Assembly: GCA_049314555.1 (NCBI GenBank)
Contig: JBMOEW010000063.1
Location: 1 to 10,452, forward strand
Source of the DNA: REEB509 sp049314555
GTDB taxonomy: Bacteria > Pseudomonadota > Alphaproteobacteria > Caulobacterales > Aquidulcibacteraceae
Length of the DNA stretch: 10,452 nt
Direction: 5' to 3'
Positions 1 through 7,324 of this stretch are shown one piece after another. The position numbers and the translations under genes are program-made. A model generated the notes under the pieces. It was not told the DNA's origin and searched no databases. It worked only from the letters and a program-made list of their open reading frames with translations. Every line of letters starts with the position of its first letter. The stretch's first letter is position 1.

Positions 1-192
1 GTCCACACATGTCGGGTCCCAGATTTCGCCGCCGACCACAGCGCAATTCACAGCTTGGGGCAGAAGCCACCTCTGCGAAAGCCGCCGATCCGGCCGCTTA
101 ACGACCGGTCTCAGAGCACACTCGCAGACCAGTCCTTAGACCCAATCGACCTGATCGGAGACAAGCTGGCAAGGCGTGTCTCGGCGGATGGG

Positions 193-390
193 TACGTCCA
201 TGCCGCCGTATTTGGCCTTCCACTTGAAAAAGGTCGCGTCGTTGATCCCGTGCTTGTGGCAGACATCGGCCGTCTTCGCGCCGGCCTCCTACGCCTTGAC
301 GATTGCGACGATCTGCTCTTCGCTGAACCTGCTCTTCTTTATGGCCCAACTCCTGGCCACGGATCCTACCCATTTTTGGAGGAGTTTTCA
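193..390 (-). mobile_element. IS3-family OrfA transposase remnant (decayed)
   Basis: On the minus strand, 342 to 193 translates to the start of an IS3-type OrfA (HTH_Tnp_1 family): KKSRFSEEQIVAIVKA, a stop codon, then EAGAKTADVCHKHGIND and FFKWKAKYGGMDV. This is the N-terminal helix-turn-helix that binds the element ends. Three lesions are visible. The expected start codon is ATA (342-340), an in-frame TAG lies at 291-289 inside the helix-turn-helix, and similarity stops after GGMDV at 193, so the rest of OrfA and all of OrfB are gone. A minus-strand sequence starting TGAAAACTCCTCC at 390 could be the old element end, because IS3 elements usually begin with TG; this part is weak. The remnant cannot encode transposase. 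The open plus-strand frame opposite it is a shadow. Confidence 0.75.
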
Positions 391-769
391 TAGCTCAGGT
401 CAACAGCACGTCCCGTCTTGACAGCTTGTCGGGTCCAATGAGACGATCTCCAAATGCGGAGCCAACATCAAATTCTCGTGCTCCGGTCCGTTCAGTTCCA
501 TCTGAAGGACTGGTTCAACGAATGAGCCCCTCCCCGGCGGGGTAAAGCGTCGCTCTGAGACGCGGTAACCAGACCGATTGACGCGGTCAGGGCTGCGCAC
601 CGTGCGCCCTTGATCAAGCGTAATGACCTGTCACCTGTGATTTCGAATGGTAGCGCCGCAATGGCGCGCCCGCAGCTTTGCGACAGCGTCCCGCCGCCGC
701 TAACCAAAACGCGACCGTTTCCGCTGGCTGTGTGCCGGCCGTCCTCAGCTTGTCTCGGGGGAACTTTGA
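391..769. other. Gene-free leader upstream of the TonB-receptor operon
   Basis: I find no protein I recognise in any frame here; the short open frames on both strands have no good start site and resemble no family. The region should hold the operon promoter, but I could not assign one. A perfect TTGACA at 418-423 has no convincing -10 at 16-18 bp. TTGACG at 578-583 likewise lacks one. Several short dyads are present: GCGTC/GACGC at 547-563, GCGCAC/GTGCGC at 595-607, CTTGATCAAG at 609-618 and GCGCC/GGCGC at 653-667. Confidence 0.5.
595..618. promoter_or_regulatory. Two adjacent palindromes, possible operator for the operon
   Basis: GCGCAC-c-GTGCGC at 595-607 is a perfect 6-bp inverted repeat around one base. 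One base later comes the perfect 10-bp palindrome CTTGATCAAG at 609-618. They lie about 150 bp before the receptor start codon, a plausible place for a regulator site. No regulator gene adjoins the operon and no promoter could be fixed, so the role is a guess. Short palindromes of this size also occur by chance in GC-rich DNA. Confidence 0.25.
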
Positions 770-3610
770 ATGTCCAACCCTATGCTTCCATCCCGCCGTC
801 ATCGTTTTGGCGGATCTTTGGCTCTGTTGCTGTGCGGTGCCGCTTGGGCCCCCTTGGCGGGCCCCGCCTTTGCGCAGGAACCCACGCTCACGCCGCCGCC
901 CCAAACCGAAGAAGTGCCCGCTGACGAAGAGGCGATCGTCGTCATCGGCTCGCGAATTCCCGGTGCCGCCCAAGACGGCGCGGTCCAAGCCCTGACCGTG
1001 ACCCGCGAGCAGATCCTAGAAAGCGGTGCCGCCGAAACCAGCGACATCTTCCGCGATCTGACCGTCACCTCAGGCGGCGCGGGCACCTTCTCCACCTCCA
1101 CCGCCGGTGCCCTGTCCAGCGACACCCCCGTCGGCTCCTCCGCGGTGTCCCTGCGCGGCTTGGGCGCAAGCTCCACCCTAACCCTGGTCAACGGCCGCCG
1201 CGCTTCTGTCAGTGCCTTTGCGCTGGGCCAGCAAAGCTTCATCGACACCGGCTCCATCCCGGCCGCCGCCATTGAGAGGGTCGAGGTGCTCCCCAACGGC
1301 GCCTCCGCCCTCTACGGTGCAGACGCCATCGCCGGAGTAGTGAATATCGTGCTGCGGGAAGACTTCGAGGGCTTTGAAGTCAGCGCCTCCTATGGCGACT
1401 CTACCGCCGACACCGACGAAGGCCGCATCAACCTGAACGCCGTGTGGGGCGGCCAATTTGGCGGCCATCAAATCATGGCTGTCGGCGATTATTTCCAGCG
1501 CAACGCCCTTTTCGATCGCGACCGCGCCATCTCGCAAGACAGCGTGCGCCCCAGCCAACAAGGCTTCTTCCCCAGCTTCAACGATCTCTTCTTGATGCGG
1601 CTTGACCAAACCGAAGAGCCTGCAGACGGCGGCTGCGCGTCGCCAGATTTCGGCACGGGAAGTTTGGGCGAGTTCTGCGAAGTCGACAACAATGACTTCG
1701 TCTCCACCAACGACGCCCTGGAAAGCTATGGCGGCCTTCTTACCCATCGCTACCGCTTCGGCGGCGGCCTCGAGTGGTACAACGAACTGATCGTTCAGCG
1801 CACGGAAAGCCGGGGGACGAGCTCACCCGCGAACTTCTCCCGTGCCCCCATCGATCCTCAAAATCCCAATTGGCCCGCCGCCTTGATTGCTGACATCAAT
1901 GCCGAGGCCCGTGTCACCAACTTCTCCTCGTTCTTCCGTTTCCCGATCTTCGCCTGGGGCAAATTTCCAGAGCCCCGCGCCGTGGAGGTCGAAAGCACTT
2001 CGTTCCGCTTCACCAGTGGCCTGGAGTTTGAACTCGACAACGGCTGGGAGATCGACGCAAGCCTGCTCTACGGCGGCAATGACCGCACCCAGCGCGGCTT
2101 GAGCGGCCTGGTTCTCTCCGAGCGCTTCTACGATGCCAATTTGGGCAATCTGTGCACAGACGGCAGTCGGGTTCGGCGCTGGGATGTGACGCCCTCGCGA
2201 CCCACCGCCCGCTATTTTGGCGAAACCTGCGAAAGCCTGGGCCGCACCACCCTGTGGTATAACCCCTTCAGCGGCCAAGACCAGCAAGCAGCCGGCGTTG
2301 ACGCAGCGATCCGCACCACCGCCGAGCGCACCGGGGAATCCCGCCTATGGGTGGCCGATTTCGCGGCCACAGGCGACCTCTTCAGCTTCAATGGTCGCAC
2401 CGTTCAGGCCGCCTTCGGCGCTGAATGGCGTCGCGAGGAACTGAACGATGCGCCCGCCGGCGAAGCCCGCGCAACCTTCCGCAACCCGGAACCGATCTTG
2501 GGCTTCAGTTCCACCTCCGCGGTGGGCGAGCGCGACGCTTACGCCGCTTTCGCCGAGCTCTATGTTCCGTTGTCGGACACATTCGAAGTGCAATTGGCTG
2601 GCCGTTACGACGAGTATGACGGCTTCGGCGGCGACTTTAACCCGAAGGTCGCATTCCGCTTTGCACCAAACGACGCCTTCATCGTGCGGGGCAACTGGTC
2701 GACCTCGTTCCGCGCCCCTTCCATCGCAGAAGCTGGGGCGGGCACACTGTTGTCCAGCTACACCGTGAATTGCCGTATTACGCCGCAAGCCTGCAACAAC
2801 AGCGCGACCGCCAGTGGCCGAGCCCTGTTGTCGGAAGACGTCGCAAACCCGAACCTGCAGCCAGAAGAAGCCGAAAGCTGGGGCGTCGGGTTCCTGTTCC
2901 GTCCGCACCAGGACATTGATTTCAGCCTCGACTACTGGAACATCGAACACGAAAACCTGGTCGGCATCGACGAAGATGACTTCATACGCCGCGCGCTGGC
3001 CGGCGCGTTCCCGGTTGTTGCCCCTGGGCTTTTGCCCACCGGCTCGCCGGGCCTGGAAGTGGACCGCGGCTTCGTCACAGACGCCCATTTCCAACTCACC
3101 AACCTGGGCTTCCAACGCACCTCCGGATTGGATGCAAGCTACACCCAGTATTGGGAAACCGCCGAATATGGAACGTTTAGCCTCCTGGCGGACGTGACCT
3201 ATCTGTTGGAGTTTGATCGCAAATCCTCCTCCAGCGCCGCGGTGGAAAGTCTCGCCGGCACGTTCCGTTACCCGGAAGTGCTGGCGGATGTTCGCCTGCG
3301 CTGGCGCGGCGATCGTTGGGGCGCTTCGCTTGCTGCGAACTACACAAGCTCGTATGAGGATGATCCGGCTCCACGCACATTGGCGGCAGTGGGCTTGCCC
3401 GCCGACGCCATCGTGGAAGTGGACTCCTGGCTTGTCTTCGACGCAAGCGTGAGCTTCGAGGTAACGCCTGCCTCCACAATCCGGCTGAATGTCCAAAACC
3501 TATTGGACGAGGAGCCGCCGCTGGTCCTCGGCACTAGCGCAAACGTGGACAATATCAACCACGATAGCCTTGGCCGTTTTGTGAGCCTGCGGTTCTCGCA
3601 TAGTTTCTAA
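770..3610 (+). CDS. TonB-dependent outer-membrane receptor
   Basis: A 946-residue outer-membrane active transporter, a 22-strand barrel with N-terminal plug, powered from the inner membrane by TonB-ExbBD. Residues 1-35 form a signal peptide (RRHR, a hydrophobic core, then AFA|QE). A likely TonB box is EEAIVVIGS at about 53-61. The plug spans roughly 60-200 and shows VSLRGLG near 126-132 and LPNGASALYGADAIAGVVNI at about 174-193. The C-terminus ends in FVSLRFSHSF, with the terminal Phe needed for barrel assembly. The ATG at 770 has GGGGGA at 757-762 seven bases upstream; an ATG at 782 is possible but worse placed. It is first in an operon with a transporter, a cyanophycinase and an isoaspartyl peptidase, so its cargo may be cyanophycin fragments or beta-Asp-Arg. 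The plug and barrel do not reveal the substrate; a siderophore or other peptide remains possible. Family assignment is firm, substrate is inferred. Confidence 0.95.
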   Translation: MSNPMLPSRRHRFGGSLALLLCGAAWAPLAGPAFAQEPTLTPPPQTEEVPADEEAIVVIGSRIPGAAQDGAVQALTVTREQILESGAAETSDIFRDLTVTSGGAGTFSTSTAGALSSDTPVGSSAVSLRGLGASSTLTLVNGRRASVSAFALGQQSFIDTGSIPAAAIERVEVLPNGASALYGADAIAGVVNIVLREDFEGFEVSASYGDSTADTDEGRINLNAVWGGQFGGHQIMAVGDYFQRNALFDRDRAISQDSVRPSQQGFFPSFNDLFLMRLDQTEEPADGGCASPDFGTGSLGEFCEVDNNDFVSTNDALESYGGLLTHRYRFGGGLEWYNELIVQRTESRGTSSPANFSRAPIDPQNPNWPAALIADINAEARVTNFSSFFRFPIFAWGKFPEPRAVEVESTSFRFTSGLEFELDNGWEIDASLLYGGNDRTQRGLSGLVLSERFYDANLGNLCTDGSRVRRWDVTPSRPTARYFGETCESLGRTTLWYNPFSGQDQQAAGVDAAIRTTAERTGESRLWVADFAATGDLFSFNGRTVQAAFGAEWRREELNDAPAGEARATFRNPEPILGFSSTSAVGERDAYAAFAELYVPLSDTFEVQLAGRYDEYDGFGGDFNPKVAFRFAPNDAFIVRGNWSTSFRAPSIAEAGAGTLLSSYTVNCRITPQACNNSATASGRALLSEDVANPNLQPEEAESWGVGFLFRPHQDIDFSLDYWNIEHENLVGIDEDDFIRRALAGAFPVVAPGLLPTGSPGLEVDRGFVTDAHFQLTNLGFQRTSGLDASYTQYWETAEYGTFSLLADVTYLLEFDRKSSSSAAVESLAGTFRYPEVLADVRLRWRGDRWGASLAANYTSSYEDDPAPRTLAAVGLPADAIVEVDSWLVFDASVSFEVTPASTIRLNVQNLLDEEPPLVLGTSANVDNINHDSLGRFVSLRFSHSF

Positions 3611-3626
3611 ACTGCCCGTCCTCCGC

Positions 3627-3655
3627 GGCGACGCCAGGCGAACCCTGGCGTCGCC
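3627..3655 (+). terminator. Perfect 12-bp intercistronic hairpin (attenuator or mRNA-processing element)
   Basis: GGCGACGCCAGG (3627-3638) and CCTGGCGTCGCC (3644-3655) pair perfectly around a five-base loop, starting 17 bases after the receptor stop codon. No T-run follows (the next bases are TGCCTTGCCCC), so it is not a textbook intrinsic terminator. In an operon this position fits partial termination or 3'-end protection of the receptor mRNA, which would give more receptor than transporter and enzymes. The structure is seen directly; the function is inferred. Confidence 0.6.
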
Positions 3656-3678
3656 TGCCTTGCCCCAAGGCGCACAAC

Positions 3679-5175
3679 ATGAGCATGTCTCCCCCGCCGC
3701 CGGCGCCAAGCGCTTCTCGCACGCCGGACGCCTACCTCATACTCTTGGCCCTCGCGCTTTTGGCGTTTGTCGCAACGTGGTTCGTCACCCCCGGTCGCTT
3801 CGCTGTAGCCGAGGCTGACAATGGCCGCAGCCAAGTCGTCGCAGGAAGTTACGAGGCGGCCTCTGGACCGCAGCCTGCGCCATTGCTGTTCGGCGATGAA
3901 AATCAGGCAGGCCTGGCAGGCTTTCTCTTTGAAGGCCTTGTCTCCGGCGACCGCTACGGCGCCACGATCGGCTTAATGGCGTTTTTGCTGATCACTGGAG
4001 GTGCCTTCGGCGTGATTATGCGCACCGGCGCAATGGAACGCGCGCTGCATGCAAGCCTCTACGACAAATTCGGCGCACCGAAGGCCGGCAACGACGCGCT
4101 GCCTGCAATCCTGTTCTTCGCCTTCTCGCTGGGCGGCGCCGTGTTCGGCATGGGCGAAGAAGCGATCGTCTTTGTGCTGATCGTCACGCCTGCCCTGATC
4201 CGCTCGGGCTATGACAGCATCACGGCAGTGGTCTGCACCTATGCCGCAACGCAAGTGGGCTTTGCCACAAGTTGGATGAATCCTTTCAGCCTGGTCATCG
4301 CGCAAGGCATCTCCGATTTGCCGGTCCTGTCCGGCATGGGCTTCCGCATTGCATGCTGGAGTTTGTTCACCGCAGCAGGGGCGCTCTTTGTGTGGCGCTA
4401 TGCCCGTGGCGTGCGCCTCAAGCCCGAAAGTTCGCATGCCTTCCGCTCTGATGAACGCCTGCGCGCCGAAGCGGCAGGCATCGCCGTAGACGGACGATTG
4501 GGCTTCGGCGATTGGCTCATTCTTATGGGCGTCGCCGTCGGAATCGGCTGGGTCGCCTGGGGCGTTACCACGCAAGGCTATTACCTCGCCGAAATCGCCG
4601 GTCAGTTTCTAATTTTGGGGATCGCCGTTGGCGTCATCGCGCGCCTCTTCCGCTTGAATGCGTTGAAGGGCAATGACCTCGTCGAAGCCTTCCGCCAAGG
4701 TGCCACGCAAATGGTGCCCGCAGCCCTCGTCGTGGCCGCCGCCAAAGGCATCGTCGCCATGCTGGGCGGCGATGATCCAGACGCGTTCACCGTGCTGAAC
4801 ACCGCCCTGAACGCCGCTGCGGGCTTTACCGCGGCCCTGCCCGACTGGGCCGCTGCCTGGGGCATGCTGGCGGTGCAAAGCGTGTTGAATCTGGCGATTG
4901 TGTCCGGATCCGGACAAGCAGCGCTCACCATGCCACTAATGGCACCCTTGGCGGACCTCTCTGGCGTAACGCGCCAAACCGCGGTTCTGGCGTTCCAGTT
5001 TGGAGATGGCTTCACCAACATGATGACTCCAGCCTCCGCCGCCTTAATGGGCTGCCTCGCCGCCGCCCGCCTCGACTGGGTCACCTGGCTGCGCTTTGTC
5101 TGGAAGCCCATTGTGGTCTTGATGCTGATGAGCAGCGCAGCGGTTCTGATCGCCCACGCCATCGGCTATACTTGA
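3679..5175 (+). CDS. YfcC/DcuC-family inner-membrane transporter, candidate beta-Asp-Arg importer
   Basis: A 498-residue polytopic membrane protein. It has a short proline-rich cytoplasmic start, a first membrane helix at about 19-41, a loop to about 92, then further helices to the C-terminus. It shows features of the YfcC branch of the DcuC superfamily: GGAFGVIMRTGAME near 107-120; GMGEEAIVF at 157-165; GYDSITAV, then QVGFATSWMNPF at 192-203, followed by IAQGISDLPVLSGMGFR; and a second half with NLAIVSGSGQAALTMPLMAPLADL from 404 and FQFGDGFTNMMTP from 439. YfcC relatives are annotated as basic amino acid, C4-dicarboxylate or peptide carriers, mostly without proof. The ATG at 3679 has AAGG at 3667-3670; an ATG at 3685 is a possible alternative. 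It lies between the receptor and the exported cyanophycinase, so it is the natural candidate to carry beta-Asp-Arg, or Arg and Asp, across the inner membrane. Family is well supported, substrate inferred. Confidence 0.85.
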   Translation: MSMSPPPPAPSASRTPDAYLILLALALLAFVATWFVTPGRFAVAEADNGRSQVVAGSYEAASGPQPAPLLFGDENQAGLAGFLFEGLVSGDRYGATIGLMAFLLITGGAFGVIMRTGAMERALHASLYDKFGAPKAGNDALPAILFFAFSLGGAVFGMGEEAIVFVLIVTPALIRSGYDSITAVVCTYAATQVGFATSWMNPFSLVIAQGISDLPVLSGMGFRIACWSLFTAAGALFVWRYARGVRLKPESSHAFRSDERLRAEAAGIAVDGRLGFGDWLILMGVAVGIGWVAWGVTTQGYYLAEIAGQFLILGIAVGVIARLFRLNALKGNDLVEAFRQGATQMVPAALVVAAAKGIVAMLGGDDPDAFTVLNTALNAAAGFTAALPDWAAAWGMLAVQSVLNLAIVSGSGQAALTMPLMAPLADLSGVTRQTAVLAFQFGDGFTNMMTPASAALMGCLAAARLDWVTWLRFVWKPIVVLMLMSSAAVLIAHAIGYT

Positions 5176-5186
5176 GGAGAAATACG

Positions 5187-6446
5187 ATGCGCAGGAGTGC
5201 AATCTCTGCCCTATTGGGCCTAGCCCTTGCAGGAACGGCTTACGCCGAACCCGGACGATTGGTCATTGCCGGCGGCGCCGTGTCCCGCGACAATGCCGAA
5301 ATCCACCGCGCCTTCGTCGAAAGGCTTGGAGAGCAGGGCCGCGTGGCCGTGATCCCGGCAGCATCCGGTGAGCCCGCCCAGTCCGCTCAATCCTATATCG
5401 AGACCCTGGCCGCCTATGGCGTCAGCGCGGACCGGATCGACATTGTCCGGTTGGCCGTCATGGATGACGAAGATACTCCGGCAACGGATGAACGCGCCTG
5501 GGCCCGAAACGCTACAGATCCGGACGAAATTGCCAAGATTAGATCCGCCGCAGGCATCTGGTTCACCGGCGGCGACCAGGTCCGCATCACCGCAACCCTT
5601 CTGTCCGAAGACGGCGCGCCTACCCCCATGCTCACCGCCATCCGCGCCCGCTTGGCCGACGGCGCAACGGTTGGCGGCACCAGCGCCGGTGCCGCCATCA
5701 TGAGTTCCGCGATGATCGCCCGCGGCGATAGCCTCGCGGCCCTGACAGAGCCTTTGCTCAACGGCGACGCTACCGAAAGCGCAATGGACGGCGGCGCGCT
5801 GATGCTGGCGCCTGGCCTTGGCTTTTTCCGTTTGGGCCTCGTCGATCAGCACTTTGACCGCAAGGCCCGCTTGGGCCGACTGGCGCGGGCCCTGGCCGAG
5901 GTCCCCCCGCCGCAACGCATCGGTTTTGGCGTCGACGAAGACACGGCCCTGGTGGTCGATCTGGCAGCCAATGCTGCCTTCGTGGCTGGAGTCGGCGGCG
6001 TGACGGTGCTCGACGCCCGCGCAGCCCAGGTTCCTGCTCACAGCGGCCGCTTCGCCGTAACAGGCATCGCGCTCAGCCATCTTGCAACCGGCGATACCAT
6101 CAACCTTGCTGATCTCGTGATCACGCCGGCCCAAAGCCGCGAGCGAATCGACCCGGAAGATGGCTACTACAGCCATGTCGCACAATCCGGCGCCGGAATG
6201 GCGATCCCGAACGATGGATTGGAAGACGCCTTGGGCGTGGAGCTTTTGGACAACCGAGTCAGCGATCGACTGGAGCGCGTCTCGTTTGGCGCAAATGGCC
6301 AAGGCGTTCGCTATGTCTTTGAAGAAACACCGCAAAGCTGGGGGGCCTACGGCGACGATCCCTCAGGGGACGGACGATACACCATCGGGGCGGTCGCCTT
6401 CTCGATCGAGCCCGTGCGCGTCCAGGTCAGAAGGATCGGCCGATGA
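5187..6446 (+). CDS. cphE: Secreted cyanophycinase (peptidase family S51, CphE-like)
   Basis: A 419-residue serine exopeptidase that cuts cyanophycin to beta-Asp-Arg dipeptides. Residues 1-20 are a signal peptide ending AYA|EP, so it acts in the periplasm or outside the cell. FTGGDQVRI (126-134) and the nucleophile elbow GGTSAGAA, with Ser166, are typical of S51. VDQHFDRKARLGRL holds the likely catalytic His222, and GFGVDEDTAL the likely acid Glu251, matching the Ser-His-Glu triad known for CphB. About 130 residues follow the CphB-like core, so the length fits secreted CphE enzymes (about 420 residues) rather than the roughly 270-residue cytoplasmic form. I start at the ATG at 5187, which has GAGGAGA at 5174-5180. 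An upstream TTG at 5172 overlaps the previous stop codon and would add five residues, but it is less likely. It lies 11 bp after the transporter and overlaps the isoaspartyl peptidase gene by 4 bp. Beta-aspartyl peptides other than cyanophycin cannot be excluded as substrates. Confidence 0.94.
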   Translation: MRRSAISALLGLALAGTAYAEPGRLVIAGGAVSRDNAEIHRAFVERLGEQGRVAVIPAASGEPAQSAQSYIETLAAYGVSADRIDIVRLAVMDDEDTPATDERAWARNATDPDEIAKIRSAAGIWFTGGDQVRITATLLSEDGAPTPMLTAIRARLADGATVGGTSAGAAIMSSAMIARGDSLAALTEPLLNGDATESAMDGGALMLAPGLGFFRLGLVDQHFDRKARLGRLARALAEVPPPQRIGFGVDEDTALVVDLAANAAFVAGVGGVTVLDARAAQVPAHSGRFAVTGIALSHLATGDTINLADLVITPAQSRERIDPEDGYYSHVAQSGAGMAIPNDGLEDALGVELLDNRVSDRLERVSFGANGQGVRYVFEETPQSWGAYGDDPSGDGRYTIGAVAFSIEPVRVQVRRIGR

Positions 6447-7324
6447 GCAGCCAAGCAACCTGGGCGATCGCCCTGCACGGCGGCGCCGGCGTCGAACCCG
6501 GTCGCGACTACTCCCGCGCGATTCAGCATCTGGACGAATTGGTCCGGCGATGTGTGTTGCGGCTAGAAGCCGGAGCAACCGCCCTGGATGTCGTCGAAGA
6601 GGCCGTGGCGGAAATGGAAGCCTCTGGCCTTTATGTCGCCGGGCGCGGCTCGGCGGCTTCGACTTCAGGCCATGTCGAAGTCGATGCCTCAATCATGGAC
6701 GGCGCGCGCAGGCGGGCAGGCGCCGTGGCAGCGGTACCCGGCGTTGTGCACCCTATCCGCCTGGCCCGCGCGGTGATGGATACCACTGCCCATGTGATGT
6801 TGACCGGGGAAGGTGCCCTTGCCTTCGCCAAGACCCACGGCCACGCCCTCGTAGCCGATCCCGCCAGCTACTATGTCCTGCCACCGGGCGTAGAGGAAGC
6901 CGACCTCGTGGACGCGGCGCGTAACCACGGCACCGTGGGCGCCGTCGCCTTGGACCAAGGCGGGCGCTTGGCCGCCGCCACCTCCACGGGAGGCCTGTTT
7001 GGTAAGCTGGCTGGGCGGGTAGGCGATACGCCCTTAATCGGCGCTGGCACCTGGGCGGATGAAACCGTCGCCGTGTCTTGCACCGGAACCGGAGAATATT
7101 TCATCTTGGCCGGCGGTGCCCAGGATGTCGCCTCCCGCATGCGTTACCTTGCTTCGCCCGTTCAAGCAGCTGTCGATGGCCTGATCGGCGATGTGGCCCG
7201 TCTTGGCGGCGACGGTGGGGTTATCGCTGTTACCAAAACCGGCGAGATCGCCTTCGGCTGCAACACGCCCGGCATGAAGCGCGCCGCTGCAAGCAGCCGC
7301 CTGGCCCCATTCGCCAGCCTCTAA
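6443..7324 (+). CDS. iaaA: Isoaspartyl peptidase / beta-aspartyl dipeptidase (plant-type asparaginase family, Ntn-hydrolase)
   Basis: A 293-residue Ntn-hydrolase of peptidase family T2 that cleaves beta-aspartyl dipeptides. It is made as a precursor that cuts itself before a threonine. WAIALHGGAG (7-16) opens the fold. NHGTVGAVALD places the new N-terminal nucleophile at Thr164, giving an alpha chain of about 163 and a beta chain of about 130 residues. ATSTGG (179-184), GRVGDTPLIGAGTWA (191-205) and CTGTGEYF (213-220) are the conserved binding and active-site segments. The length is slightly short for the family (about 300-320). There is no signal peptide, so it works in the cytoplasm. Its ATG overlaps the cyanophycinase stop (ATGA) and has AGAAGGA at 6429-6435, implying translational coupling. 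In this setting it should split beta-Asp-Arg to Asp and Arg, completing cyanophycin breakdown. Glycosylasparaginase-like or asparaginase activity may also be present. Confidence 0.93.
   Translation: MSSQATWAIALHGGAGVEPGRDYSRAIQHLDELVRRCVLRLEAGATALDVVEEAVAEMEASGLYVAGRGSAASTSGHVEVDASIMDGARRRAGAVAAVPGVVHPIRLARAVMDTTAHVMLTGEGALAFAKTHGHALVADPASYYVLPPGVEEADLVDAARNHGTVGAVALDQGGRLAAATSTGGLFGKLAGRVGDTPLIGAGTWADETVAVSCTGTGEYFILAGGAQDVASRMRYLASPVQAAVDGLIGDVARLGGDGGVIAVTKTGEIAFGCNTPGMKRAAASSRLAPFASL

Noticed and set aside
55..393. Plus-strand open frame of about 112 codons near the left edge
   Set aside because: It is antisense to the IS3 OrfA remnant and has no recognisable start signal or family.
10..436. 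Direct repeat TGTCGGGTCC at 10-19 and 427-436 around the IS remnant, as a target-site duplication
   Set aside because: Ten bases is too long for an IS3 duplication (usually 3-5), the copies do not abut the visible element end, and a 10-mer can recur by chance.
418..446. Consensus -35 TTGACA at 418-423 as the operon promoter
   Set aside because: No acceptable -10 hexamer occurs 16-18 bp downstream, and it lies about 350 bp before the receptor start.
2345..3496. Long antisense open frame (about 380 codons) inside the TonB receptor gene
   Set aside because: It lies fully opposite a well-supported gene, resembles no family and is the usual product of GC-rich third positions.
5172..5186. TTG at 5172 as the start of the cyanophycinase
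   Set aside because: The ATG at 5187 has a well-spaced GAGGAGA; the TTG start would consume that ribosome binding site and has none of its own.
5220..6335. Long antisense open frame (about 370 codons) opposite the cyanophycinase
   Set aside because: The composition is rich in Gly, Ala, Cys and His as expected for a shadow frame, there is no ribosome binding site, and the plus strand carries all S51 motifs.
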